Positions 12,997 to 24,989 of a stretch of 64,000 nt of DNA are shown one piece after another. The position numbers and the translations under genes are program-made. Under the pieces are notes generated by a model. It had not been told where the DNA came from. It did no database searches and saw nothing but the letters and a program-made list of their open reading frames with translations. Numbering within the stretch: the first letter of the stretch is position 1; each line of letters opens with the position of its first letter. The stretch lies in the NCBI GenBank assembly GCA_903813345.2, contig CAIIXF020000008.1, forward strand, positions 2,241,341-2,305,340, in the 5' to 3' direction. The DNA comes from Owenia fusiformis. Taxonomy: Eukaryota; Annelida; Polychaeta; Sabellida; Oweniidae.

Positions 12997-15900
12997 GACA
13001 GGTTCCAATTCAAATAATTCAAGTTTTTGAGGCATTTTTTAGAAAAAGCAACAGACCTATTTTTACTAGATCAGTTTTTCATGCTGATAAAGATATTAAA
13101 AGATGACAGCTCAACGGGGTGGCCACGACACTAAATTTTGGCATTTTTACCCCCCTAGGAAAATATTCTAGGGGGTACTATGAAACTAGTTCATAACTCA
13201 AAGGATACATGAGCTATTGTTCTGAGTTGTACACCATACATTGCTAGTACAAATATGAATACTATCCTAAAGTTATGGGTTGATACCCTTATTGGTCTCA
13301 GAAAAATACAAAAAAACAGGAAAAAGATACGCAATTTTTGTCTTGCCAATTTTATATTTGTAGCTTCAAGCACAATATGACAGCTTCAACAGCTCACAGT
13401 AGTATTCTAAAAACATTTCTAAGCTATATGTGGTATTGTAATACATCTATTTTAGTTATGAAGTACTATTTTGTAATTTTAATATGACTTTATAGTGCCC
13501 TACCCCTGGAAAATTGAAAAAAGTGGATGTGGTGAATTTTATCATTTTGCAGCATTAAGTTAGAAACATGTATTGATAGACACCAAATCAATAAATTCAT
13601 ACCATCATCAAATGTTAGGTGGCATTCTAATTCATTTATTACTAGAATTTAGGACTTACGATATTTTATATGTAAGTTTTCAATTAAGTACATGTATCAT
13701 AATGAAATCTAGTGTAATCACATACTAGAGAGGTTGGCATACAGTCTGGACATTGACATAAAGTCTAAACATTATAATCATCAATTGATCTCATTTGAGC
13801 AACTAGACTATGGTGGTCATCATGCACAAGTAATGTACAGTAGCACCTGCTAAGTGGAACACCTCTGTAAGTGGAACACCTCCCAAGTGGAACACCTTTT
13901 CAAAGTCCCATTTTAAAAACCCATTGACTTAATGTTAATTGAACCTCTGTAAGTGGAACACCTCCAAACTTGAACAGTGAACACCCCATATTGAATTAAC
14001 CTGCTAAGTGGAACAGTCAATTTCCATAGATTTCAATATTGTGATATATGTAAACAGAATTAATCTCCTTCAATGATATCTGGGTATGAAAACAGGTTAT
14101 ACTGTGATAATTGGCAAATTAGGATTTTAATGGATTTTAATGGATTAACCTCCTGTAGAGGTCAACATGTGATGCAACCAATAATTAATTTGATAATCAG
14201 CAAATTAGGATTTCATAAGATTTTCATTCAGAAAATTGGATTAACCTCCTGTAGAACTGGACATGTGATGCTACCACTAATTAATATCCCTTGCTGGTTG
14301 TTTCAAACTTAATAAGTAAGATTACAAATGTCATTTAAAAACAATTGAATTATTAGCAGTAGAAACAAGTCTTTAAAACTTAATTGCCTAATCCTTGTAC
14401 AGTTGTACCTGAGACTGGCACAATTAGGAGGATTAAGAATGTCAGAAAACATTTTTGGCAGAATGAGGAGGATTAAGAATGTCAGATACCTTTTTGAGTA
14501 AAATAAATGGATTATTAATGGTATATACCTGCCCTGTAATGAAGGGAGAATCATATTTCCAATGATACATATAAATCCTATATTTGATCTTGTATGTTCC
14601 CTGCGAACCCAAAACCTCCGTAAGTGGAACATCTTCTAAGTGGAACGCAGAACGGAGAGTGTTCCACTTACACAGGTTCTACTGTATTTACATAATAATG
14701 TTATAAAGGAGCATGTAGGTTATCGCAAACAACTTCAGACAATTCTAACTTCAATTATGAATTAAAGGGAATGGCCCAATCAACATACTTTTTACTAAAA
14801 ATGTTGACCTTATTTTTACCAAAGATGCAACCTTTAATTATATTGTTGAATGCATAATTAGAATATCCTTTGAGACATGTTCTATTTCCTAAGAGGAAAA
14901 CTGGATTGCTCCAGGGACTTTAAAGACACTGAATTTGGATGACCAAAATGAACTGAAACCAATGGATAGCATGAACTTTTTCAAAGGGGAAATAACATGG
15001 GGAACACTAATCTTAAGGGAATTCAGTTTTCTTTTCAAGAGCTATTTGATTCATTAAAATAAAGAATAGTAATGCATTAAACATTGTTAAAATGATTGCA
15101 TTTTTGGTGAAAATGAGGTCAACAAATTTGAAAAAATATATTGATGGGTTGATTGCTAGTGAAATATCTCCGAGTCCGATTGACTTTATTATCCCTGTAT
15201 ACCTGTCTTCATTGTCAGAAAAAAGTCATAATAATAATATAACTGTCTGAAATTGTTTGTGATAACTTACCTGAACATTTCCAGGTCAAATCAGGAGTGA
15301 CAAAATTATTTCAACCAAATTTTTGACATGTCTTCAAATACGATAATATTTTCTTCATAAGATAGAGTGTCACTTGTTCATTATTAAAATCTTGCCTTCC
15401 TTTGCAGTTGGAAAAGATTCGGCATTAGGTGTTATAAGTCCCAGGGCACGATAAATAAAAAAATAACAACAAAATGACATAGAACTGATAGACATTTTCT
15501 CCTGTGCGTGTCAGCCTTGGTCTACCAAATTGCTATTCAGTAGGAAGAAACTCATTTTTTCAGTTTCCATTTTAATTTCCTGACAAATAGAGCGTAGCAA
15601 CTTCTGTTTTAGAGAACAACAGAGCAATAGAAAAGATTACTTTACCATGATTTTAATCATCCCACATTGGAGACATATTTAGAATTAAAAATATGAAGAG
15701 AATGACAAAACCTCTTAAAACACATTTATTAGGAAACAAATAGTGTCGTATTCTTGTTACTATGGCAACAGAGTTTTTTCTTTTTGTCATTTTGTCATAC
15801 AGATTACCTATCATACCAGGACCAAATCCTGAAAATTTGAATTCAGTATCTTCATTAAGTATCTTAGATATATAGGTTTCTTATAGTGTCCCCTGCAGAT

Positions 15901-16641
15901 TTTATCGGATTATATAAGGAAAATGCTCTGAAGAGGGTTGCCCAAGGATGCCACTTAACAGTTCTGGTATTTTTGAGGTTCCAACCCTCTATTCATGGGA
16001 ATAGTTAACTATTGTAAAGCTTCTCATGGTTAACTGACAGAATTGATTGTATCTTCAACTAAGAAGACAATAAATGTTAAAACCAGAAGAAAACCACACC
16101 AACTTTCTTCTATTTACCAGGGGTAGGGCATAGTCATATTAAAATTACAAAATAGTACTTCATCACTATAATAGATGTATAACAATATTACACATAGCTT
16201 GGGAATGTTGTTAGAATACTACTTTGAGCTGTTTAAGTTATCATATTTTGCTTGAAGCTACAAATATAAAATAAGCAAGAAAAAATGACAAAAATTGCAT
16301 ATTTTTTTCTAATTAATTGTATTTTTCCGAAACCAACAAAGATATCAACCTATAACTTTAGGGTAGTATTCATCTCTGTACTAACAATGTATGCTGTAGA
16401 ACTCAGAACAATAGTTTATGTATCCTTTGAGTTATGAACTAATATTATAGTACCCCCTAAAATAATTCCCTAGGGGGGTAAAAACGCTAAAATTCAGTGT
16501 CGTGACCACCCCGTTGAGCTGTCATCTTTTAATATCTTTATCAGCATGAAAAACTGATCCAGAAAAAATAGGTCTGTTGCTTTTTCTAAAAAATGCCCCA
16601 AAAACCCTTTCCCTTGAGATATTCTGAAATTGGAACCTGTC
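12997..16641. mobile_element. 3.6 kb DNA element with ~550 bp terminal inverted repeats and TA duplication
   Basis: The left end (GACAGGTTCCAATT) and right end (AATT..GGAACCTGTC) are inverted copies, and the match continues inward for about 550 bp (12997-13550 against 16080-16641), including the distinctive CAACGGGGTGG and ACCCCTAGG/CCTAGGGGGGT blocks. TA lies directly outside both ends (12995-12996, 16642-16643), consistent with the Tc1/mariner/pogo superfamily. No transposase is visible between the arms; the interior carries a second element (13838-14684) and AT-rich filler. Probably non-autonomous. Confidence 0.85.
13838..14684. mobile_element. Pogo/Tigger-like MITE nested in the larger element
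   Basis: The ends CAGTAGCACCTGCTAAGTGG and the inverted CCACTTACACAGGTTCTACTG pair with each other, and TA flanks both sides. Several internal copies of 'AAGTGGAACACCTC' follow the left end. Similar ends (CAGTARAACCTGT) mark Tigger/pogo elements in many animals. It sits wholly inside the 12997-16641 element and so inserted later. Confidence 0.8.
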
Positions 16642-16694
16642 TATAAAGTTTTGAACCAATCAAAGTTTTAAACCAAACTAAGTAAGAATTTGGA

Positions 16695-16918
16695 ATTCCA
16701 ACTAGGATAACACAATTGCTCAGTTAGAATTTCACCTAGGATAAAACAATTGCTCAGTTTAGAATTTTAACTAGGATAACACAATTGCTCAGTTAGAATT
16801 TCAACTAGGATAAAACAATCGCTCAGTTTAGAATTTTAACTAGGATGACACAATTGCTCAGTTAGAACTTCAACTAGGATAGCACACTTGCTCAGCTAGA
16901 ACTTCAACACATTGTTCA
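16695..16918. repeat. Minisatellite, about 34-36 bp unit, six copies
   Basis: The unit 'AACTAGGATAACACAATTGC' plus 'TCAGTTAGAATTTC' repeats about six times with small changes, directly outside the right end of the long-TIR element. Confidence 0.85.
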
Positions 16919-16929
16919 GTTTCATAATG

Positions 16930-18900
16930 AGCAATGTGTTATCCTAGTCTCTGTTCTGAACATATATTTGGTTGATTTTTTTACATATACAGGGGCATTA
17001 GGATAGTTTAATATTAGACGTTAGTAATTATGTCTTTAGTTATATAGTCTCCACCATTTTGTACAATCACCAGGCGTGATGTCATAACATCACAAAGCAC
17101 CAGGGAAGTTAGGTAGAACTCTCCTTGCTTTTTGTTCCATTGGGATCTATGTTAAATTGACAAAGTCCAACTAAGAATTTCTCAAATCTCAGCACATCGA
17201 TTTTCAAAGAATTTCTGTGAAATACTGCAAAACATCTTACCTTCCTGTCAAAGAAATATCAAAAAAGACATCCCATGAAAATAGAAACTTCTGCTCGCTA
17301 TATGTAGATGACGTTGAAAATGTGGCCATATTTGTATATATTAACCAATCCACCACTATTAAGCATGTCCAACAGTTAATGATCCAAAATATTTTACCAT
17401 TCACTGCTATGATCACATGTCTTCCAGTTATTCTGTACACTAAATGTCTGCAAATTAGAGTATTCTATCCAAAGATGGAACTGTAAAATAAGATTGATGT
17501 CCCCAACAGCTTTTTTTTATATAACAACTTTCATCATATCACAAAATAAACAAAACATGTAAGGATAAAACACTCTTATCGCAACAGATTTCAGATTGTA
17601 TATTTGAGTGTGGCTATTTTCTAAAGGTTTAAACAAGTGCATATGTTAAACCAGTGCGGTGACTTAAGGACAAGCACTCATAGAGGTGATAAAATAATTT
17701 GGACTTTGAGACAGTGAAGGTCCAAACACCCCACCTTTTTCTTTTTCTGAAATGTTGAAAACACATCTCCCAAAGTAAAGCTAGTAGATGAGCTGGCACT
17801 TGTCCTCTGCCTAGAGGAAGACATGTTTATTTATAGTAGCCCGGTAAAGGCTTGTCACAATAGTTTGTTTACAGTATTTCTATTGCAATTATTGGTAAGC
17901 ATTTTTGAAAAATATTAAAAACAGGGTTGAACTAATCTAATTGGCCCCTGTCCAATCTGAAAGAATGTAAGGCTAATACCTAGAATGAGATATTCAAGAA
18001 AAAATTATTCTACCTGAGATTTTTTCCCCCAGTTGAATCTCCCGTGCATGTCATCTGGGCAGTGTTTCTTTTATTTCAGGGGATGATTCATAACATACAA
18101 TATTAAGAATAGAGCTGTACGTAAATCCACTGAGGTATGGACCAAAAGACCCACACATAGAGGCCGACTAAGTTCATCTATTAATCACATCTATTGACTC
18201 TAACTTGCTGTTCAGCCTTAATTTACCAACCGAGATCAATATACTTGAATACTATTCATCCACTGAAGATTTGGTGGGAACAATGTTGAAAGTAGCAGTT
18301 CAAACATTCAGCAACAATGAATCGTCAACAATGATTCACATTTTGGTCAGGACAAATGTAATTCATCAAGATATACCATGTTTAATGAAACTGTGCGCCC
18401 TCTATAATAGCACGGTATTACAGAACCATCAGAAACTGTTGATAAAAAGGAACAGTGGCCTTTAATTCCTGAGATGGCTAATAAGATGGATGCAAATGAA
18501 TGGAGCAAAGAGTACTTTCACAGAGTGTAAAATGCGAATGTTTCAAATAAGAAAGTACAATGCGAGACGCAAATTTAGTATTATGGAAGGGAATTATGTA
18601 CACCGGTGACAATAATGAATCTGATCCTGAGGGGGAGGCTAGTGAGCCAGATCCAATGAATCTAAACAGATAAGAGTTAAGATACTTGTCAATGTGTATT
18701 GTAAATAATATCATTGAAATATAAAAATGTTTTGACTATGATGTATCAGTTGTCTAAAACAATTATTGTTGGAAGCATACATGTATTAAGTTGACAATTT
18801 GTCTGCTTTGTTTTAGAAAACTGTATGATGTGTTTCAATATAATAACAATTGTCAATTAATTACTGTGCATTTCAATTACATTTTAATTATATAATATTG
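16930..18900. other. Intergenic, no gene recognised
   Basis: The ORFs of 78-89 codons at 17.2 and 18.2-18.7 kb, on both strands, have no recognisable domains and overlap each other in antiparallel, as expected for chance ORFs. Confidence 0.4.
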
Positions 18901-18907
18901 TTTTCAG

Positions 18908-19183
18908 CCAGACAGAGCCACTCCAGAAGCGCCAAGAGGCTACCCATGGTTAGCTGTTATCTTACTATATTATATACAATGGGACAGTGATAGGCCCAAC
19001 AAACAATCTTGGGCATGCCTTCAGGGCTGTCTTTGCCCTGTACTATATCTTGGATCTGTCATATCCAGAGAAGTTTGGGATAAACCTTCTCTTGTTGCAG
19101 CACCTATTTATTGGCAAAGCAACTGAGCAAGGAGACATAAAAGTCCTCAGAAGAAAGGCCAGAAGCATCTTAATCCACCTCTA
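18908..19183 (+). pseudogene. Possible exon or fragment of an uncharacterised animal protein
   Basis: An acceptor-like TTTTCAG (18901-18907) leads into a frame that reads YNGTVIGPTNNLGHAFRAVF then ALYYILDLSYPEKFGINLLL and stops at 19182. The 'FALYYILDLSYPE' pattern resembles a segment common in uncharacterised, repeat-associated proteins of fish and invertebrates, where a short hydrophobic helix ends in N/LxYP. A stop lies upstream in the same frame at about 18950. No function is assigned. Confidence 0.25.
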
Positions 19184-19249
19184 GGGACACAAGCCAGCAT
19201 AACATAATTAGAGTCTGTGAACCCATATTACATGAGTTATGTCCATTGT

Positions 19250-19760
19250 CCATGCAAAAGTGAGATTGACCTGGGTGTAGGAGTCACAGGGAACCTAAAA
19301 ATGGGGTCACACATAAGAACAATAGCAAAGAAAGCCAACAGTATCCTTGGTATAATTAGAAAAAGTTTTGAATATTTAATCCCAGACACTATGACTCAGC
19401 TATATAAAGCATTAGTCAGACCAAGACTTGAATATGGAGCGACAATTTGGTCCCCTTACCAGATAGACGACATTGAAACTCTAGAGAGGGTGCAGAAACG
19501 AGCTAAAAAAATAATACCAGGATTCAACAACATGGAATATCCAGATAGATTGAAGAAATTGAAATTGACAACCCTGGCCTTTAGGGAGAAAACGAGGTGA
19601 CATGATCGAGACATATAAGCTTATGAATGGACTCTACAATATGCCAGTGGAAGGGTTAGATCAACCTAGACAATCATTGGAAAGATCACCCAATCAGATA
19701 TGATTATAAGGATGACTTCTAGTGATGTACACAACACCAATATCCATGAAAGGCCAGTAA
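19250..19760 (+). pseudogene. 5'-truncated non-LTR retrotransposon (CR1/jockey-like RT C-terminus)
   Basis: Starts inside the RT palm/thumb region with EIDLGVGVTGNL (expected 'DLGVxxxxxL'), followed by KKANSILGIIRKSF, LYKALVRPRLEYGATIWSPY, and ERVQKRAKKIIPGF: the standard order at the C-terminus of CR1/L2/jockey ORF2. A frameshift at about 19597 moves the RGDMIETYKLMNG block into another frame, and stops follow by 19700. The catalytic FADD box and the endonuclease are missing, so it is a dead 5'-truncated copy. Confidence 0.85.
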
Positions 19761-19774
19761 GGTAACCCCTACCC

Positions 19775-20125
19775 CTTAAAATCAAACACCCCCCCCCCCC
19801 TCAAGGCGCACAACCTCAGTTTTGAATGGCAACAGGCAGAATGCCTTCGCTTAAATAAGTCATAAAGTCTAGAAGTGGTATTTTTATATGGAGGAATAAC
19901 TAATCCCTTTCCAAGTAATAGTTTTCATTTACTAAGAGCAAATATAGAAATCCCTCACCGGGTAATACTTTCATTTACTAGATAATGTAATAAAACAATT
20001 ACTCTGGTCAGTAATTCCATATCAGTTTTAATTCCTATATCTAGTAATGTTATGTTCAAGTAAATGAATTACTGACCACAGGGAAATATGTCAAGTAATT
20101 ATTTGTCCTTGTGAATAAATGATAA
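19775..20125. other. Short non-coding spacer with a poly-C tract
   Basis: Contains a C-run at 19791-19800 and AT-rich sequence between the RT remnant and the start of the DIRS-like block. No gene seen. Confidence 0.5.
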
Positions 20126-20129
20126 GTAA

Positions 20130-22640
20130 TTTTTTTTACTGGTACCAACAACAAATGGAACAAGGTCCCACACTCCCTCATCCAGGCCCAATACAAAATG
20201 GAGGGCCCCAACAACAAATGCAACAAGGTCCCCAAATTCCTCAACTAGTGTTACCACTCACTTTTTAACATTAATTAGTCAATTAATTAATTTATTATAT
20301 TATTTAATATCATTGATATTTATTTTGATATCATTGATATTTGTACCAATATTGTAAAGAATCTGATAGTAATTGTTACTATTTTGTATTATGTTGGTTC
20401 AACCAGGTAGCAGTCGAAGGAGTTAATATTTGATTGACACCTGAGATTGTACTTGATAACTTGATACTAGTTTAAACCGGTTGAGCTAATAATAGTACAA
20501 GATTCTATTTTTAAGCTTATTCTGTCAGGTGGAACTAATATATCAGTAACCACTTTTAGCAGGTTTTGAACAGGTTTCTGATGCAATATGCGTGGGCGAT
20601 TGTGCAATTATTGCACAACTTTTGCCTATTATTGCGCAATCCTGACAGAATGATTTATGTAATTTTACTTGTATATAAGCAACCACGGATTCACAATCAA
20701 ACATTCTGAATTGGGATCGCCTTCTGAAACATTCAACATTTGGATCACAATTACTATACTCTAGATTCATATTTTGGATCGCACAATCTGATGTTCTAGT
20801 ACGAGATCACCTTCACGAATACTCTTAAGCTGAGAATACAACAACTCTTAGAAGGAAGAATTATCTCAGAGACGACAAAGATTGTGAATCCAGGTTGCAG
20901 ATGAAGACATAAATACAGAACACACAATTTACGACAACTTTTGTTAATCGATATCGTGATGAGATACCTGTGAGTACCGGAAACCTACAAGATCTTTGAA
21001 TAATTAAACTACAATCACGTAACCGTCACGGGTGATTGGGTTCACTAGGACCAGTACAAAACGGAGGACCCCAACAACTAATACAACAAGGTGCCCCACT
21101 TCTTCAGGCGCCAGCAGGCATGGGCCAGCAGCAAGGGGGACAGGCTATGGGACCAGCGTTTATGGGCCTCCAAAACCAGTAGATAGGTTAGATCGACATG
21201 GGGCATTTAGGCGTAATGGGTCCAGCAGGCAGGGGCCAGCTGGATCTTCAACAAGATCCAACAGGCAGGGGCCAGTGGGATCAACGTCAACGAGGGCAAC
21301 AGATAGGCATGGACCAAATACGTTACCACGTCCCAGGATACCAGATCAACGGGGATCACATGAATCTAAATCAAATTCCATTTCAAGCTGGCAGGGGCTT
21401 GCTAGGGATGGCAACTGGTGGAGGCCAGATAGGCATAGGGATAGAACCTAGGATGATTCAACCCGCGCAAGGAATACAGGCTGGTATGGGCCAGCCCATG
21501 ACGATCGCCCCCACAAATATATGGGACAACTCAAGAATATAAGGTACACATCTTGATAGCCATGTTAGTACTACTTAAAGGCAAAAAATTATAAATGACG
21601 AGTATGTTGATTTCGCTTCGTTATCCAAAGATGAAAATAAGCAAATTTTGCAATGCAATACTCAGAAAAACGATGATAGTTTAATAACATCAGTCACCCT
21701 TGCGCCAAGTGATAAGAACAAAAAGAAAGTCTGGTCATTTTCAGATGGCAAAATGCTTTTTATGTATTCATGACGGTTTATATCCCATACCATCCAAATG
21801 AAGCTTTAAAATTTTTCAAATATGGGGCTCATATTCTCAACCTTAGCTTATCAGATTGGGTTAAATATGATGAAAATTTCCGTAGGAATAAAAAATTTGG
21901 GTTAGATTGGGCAATACCAAATAACAATGTTGGGAGCCACTTGGTAAAATCCTCCACTCAAAATTACACTCAGAATAACAAAAGTAATGTGTCAAGTGCG
22001 AATTCTTTTCGTGACGGAAAACCAATCTGTATCCGCTGGAATAAGGTCATTTTTGCAGATACTCTGACTGTAAGTACAAACACATTTGCTCAGAGTGTGG
22101 GGGAAAATTCCATAGAGCATCAGAATGCTCTTCAAAATCAGGATCCAATAATGAAAACAAACTCCAAAACAACAAATTCACGTCAAGAGCTCCATATACC
22201 AAAAATAGAGGTGCCTCAAGATTTAACAAAAGATAAATCAAACCCAATCATCTCTAGCATAATAGCCAATAGAAAAGCATTGACAATTCCCAAAAAATTA
22301 CCACTCCGATTAATGCAAACGCCTTATTGACAATTTTGGATGGTTACGACTTGGATAAGAAAAACTTTCTAGTTAATGGTTTCCGCCAGGGCTTCAAAAT
22401 ACCTTTCTATGGGAAAATTCCAAAATCCACGACGTGTAATTTATTATCAGCATGCGAACACCCTCTTGCACTACAAGGAAAAGTGCAAGCAGAAATAAAA
22501 TTAGGAAGAATTCCGGGTCTCTTGCCATGTAAACCCACTCCATTTTTTGTTACATCTCCAACAGGGGTGGTTCCAAAGCTTGAGGAAGGATTTATACAGT
22601 ATTGATGAGATATCATCTTATTCACCCTTTATCAAGCTAA
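20130..22640 (+). pseudogene. DIRS-like (tyrosine-recombinase) retrotransposon: gag and start of RT
   Basis: A degraded element read in several frames. First comes a Gln/Gly/Met/Pro-rich gag N-terminus (20150-20248, resumed at 21045-21543). A gag core follows (21770-22044) with LSLSDWVKYDENFRRNKKFG. A one-base deletion near 22044 shifts frame, after which a CCCH-like finger (C-x8-C-x4-C-x3-H) and a zinc knuckle (CSECGGKFHRASEC, C-x2-C-x4-H-x4-C) appear at 22028-22130. The RT start (about 22311-22600) has LVNGFRQGFKIPF, AEIKLGRIPGLL and SPTGVVPK, the conserved N-terminal RT blocks of DIRS/Ngaro elements; 'YHLIHPLS' continues in another frame to about 22630, after which the RT is lost. Finger order and RT start are typical of DIRS gag-pol; the recombinase is not present. 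Confidence 0.75.
20249..21044. mobile_element. Solo LTR (796 bp) with CTAG target-site duplication, inside the DIRS-like gag
   Basis: Begins TGTTACC and ends GGGTTCA (TG...CA), and is flanked by CTAG at 20245-20248 and 21045-21048. Removing it and one CTAG restores the Gln-rich gag reading frame (QIPQL continuing into GPVQNGG), strong evidence for a real insertion site. A TATA box (TATATAA, 20672-20678) lies in the right place for an LTR promoter. No internal retrotransposon sequence is left, so it arose by LTR-LTR recombination. The parent family is unknown; orientation follows the TATA box (+). Confidence 0.85.
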
Positions 22641-22644
22641 TTCT

Positions 22645-23780
22645 TTTAGGTAAATAGAAGCTAAAAGTCAACCTCAGGAGTAGTTAATAAAGGGCAATTA
22701 ACTATGGTTTAAAAATTTGGAAAGAATAAATATAATGCGATCCTAGATAAAACAGCAAATAGTCTGATTGACATAATGTTAAATCCTGAGTGCCAATCAG
22801 ATGATTTGTCTGTTTTTTTAAATAAAAAAGGTCTTCTGATACCAATGTGATTGAAAATCAAACTGGTAAACTGGTATGAATTGTATATGTGCTGGAACAA
22901 AAACACAAAGGTTCCCTCAAGTTATTTCCAGTTTATTATGTCTCGCATAGCGAGCTGAAAAGAAAATGTCAACAGATTGGCATGAATAACTGATTAGTAC
23001 TACTTTTCAAAACAACACTATGTTGTATTAACCCAAGGAATAAACTACACTGTTACATGAATTTCCGTTAGTACAGCTATTACATTTGGGGCATTGAAAA
23101 TATAGAATGTGCACCAGATTTAATTGTCATAATATTATTAGGAAATGCACGCTATAATATTAAAAATCATAATCAATGCAGGCATCCTCGTGAATAAAAT
23201 TTTAAGCTGTAAATAGTGAATTTAACAGAAAAGACACTAGTGACATCCAGCAGCAAGTGGCTAGACAACAACATAACAGTGTCTTTAAAGGTTAAAGAAT
23301 TACACCACATGAATAACCTATAATAGAAAGCTGAAAAGTTGTATACATACAGAACATGTATTCAAAAACATTTTAAATCTAATTCATCAAATTTGAGATT
23401 ACAGATTTTGAAAACAGTAAAATGCAGTTTGATTAAAAGTAATTTAGTCTCTGTCATCTCATTCTCTGGTACTGTTTTAAACACCATCATCTTATCTTCT
23501 GTTACCTACCAATCCAGTTTTGTGCCCATCAACTTATTCGCACCCGTCATTTCAATTATCCAATCTAATACTCAAGGCTGTCAGTCCATTCACCAATCAA
23601 ATCAAAACATTTTTTACACTGACCAATCACAATCATCTGCGATTTGCAAAAGTTTTGAGTTGATTGCCCAGATAGAGTAGATGGCCCAAGTGTATCAACC
23701 AACTGCATTTGACTGTGATTTTCAAATTTTATACTCATCATTGAAAATGCCATTCCATCATTAAGAGGCAAAATCCTGTA
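22645..23780. other. Non-coding spacer
   Basis: No recognisable coding sequence. The overlapping ORFs at 23.34-23.79 kb on opposite strands look like chance ORFs. Confidence 0.4.
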
Positions 23781-23975
23781 ATTACCTAACAAAAATTAAT
23801 TTTTTTAAAAATGGTGGAACCGGAAGTAGTGCATGCCCTTCCTCTATAAATTAATTCAATCCATCAGATCAGATCAGATCAGATCAATGTAAGAGCATCA
23901 GGCTCTAAAAACTCTGACAAAGAGTGGCTGAATTCACCCAGTCACACTGAAGATAGCAATATTTCAAAAAAGATC

Positions 23976-24975
23976 ATGTGGGACTTTGTCAATAAGATAG
24001 CTAAAAGAAACATTTCTAAGAAAAGAAAACATTCCCATTCTAGATCTAAACACAAAGCAAAGAAGTCCAAAAAGAGAAAGTCTGGCTCAAGCTCCTTTTC
24101 TTCTAACAGTTCATCGACTCTGACAGTCTGGAAAACATGTACAACCCGACAGCTTCAGATAAGTCTGAATGGAGTTTAACAGACAAAAAGGTGAAATATG
24201 TGAAGATGTTTTGGTTGAAGAAAACATTACCCTATGAAAACATACGTGAAAAGATTCTGAAACACACACCTGTACCTAAAAAGAAGGAGTTGAAGTTTAA
24301 GGAAAGAGATGAGTTTGTGACACATCTCTCTCAGAACCATTTTGTACTAGAACAGGAGCATAGGTTTAAAACTTTCCAAGACAAGATGTTACATGCCCTT
24401 GAGGGCTGTTATGGTCCTTAATTGAACAAGGCAAAAATGGAACTAAGGTCAATCTTGACAATCTTAAGCGGCATCTTGAAATGTCTGTTTTATTATTATG
24501 CCAACCCCATAAGCTGGGTATGTTTCATAGACATATTACATGTTTGTCCCAAGTTGTGAAATATAACAAGATCAAAGCCAAATAACTGATGAAAGCACAT
24601 GGAGGTGTTCTTAAAAAATCAGGTGATAAATCATTTGGCGATAAGATTAAGAAAATCCTCATTCAAGAATCGAAATTCAAGAAAAAGAGGTTAGAAGTAT
24701 ACTTAGAGGAGATGGTCATGACAGGCCCTTTAAAAAGACCCCTACCCCGAGTAGCAGGTATATGGGAAGACCCGGAAGAGTCTAGCCAACTTCAAACGCA
24801 ACAAGAACCTCCCCTAAAGTTGAACACTAGGATGCAACAACCAGTCATATCTGACAAAAGTAACATTGGATCTGGAATCAAAGCCGGAGATATCTTGACG
24901 GATATCTTAGATGGATCTTTGGAATGCAGATCCGGGGGCTTCATTGGGAATTTCTTCGATCACTGTCAACATTGA
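23976..24975 (+). pseudogene. Gag-like protein remnant of a DIRS/Ngaro-type retroelement
   Basis: Three ORF pieces in different frames read as one protein: a Lys/Ser/Arg-rich basic start (KKRKHSHSRSKHKAKKSKKR), a middle part (24137-24421) with WSLTDKKVKYVKMFWLKK and EHRFKTFQDKMLHALEG, then a frame with LLCQPHKLGMFHRHITCL and, after a stop, KKSGDKSFGDKIKK (24589-24660). The order resembles the gag proteins of DIRS/Ngaro-like elements, where a helical block ends in 'LLGNA..hxRR..IL..In' and then 'LFGxxF...K'. Two frame breaks and a stop make it non-functional. No RT or recombinase follows. Confidence 0.4.
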
Positions 24976-24989
24976 TTCTTGCAAGATCC

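Noticed and set aside
21032-21451. 139-codon ORF rich in Arg, Thr and Gly (GASRHGPAARGTGYG...)
   Set aside because: It is an alternative frame of the Gln/Gly-rich gag, whose own frame continues across the solo-LTR junction.
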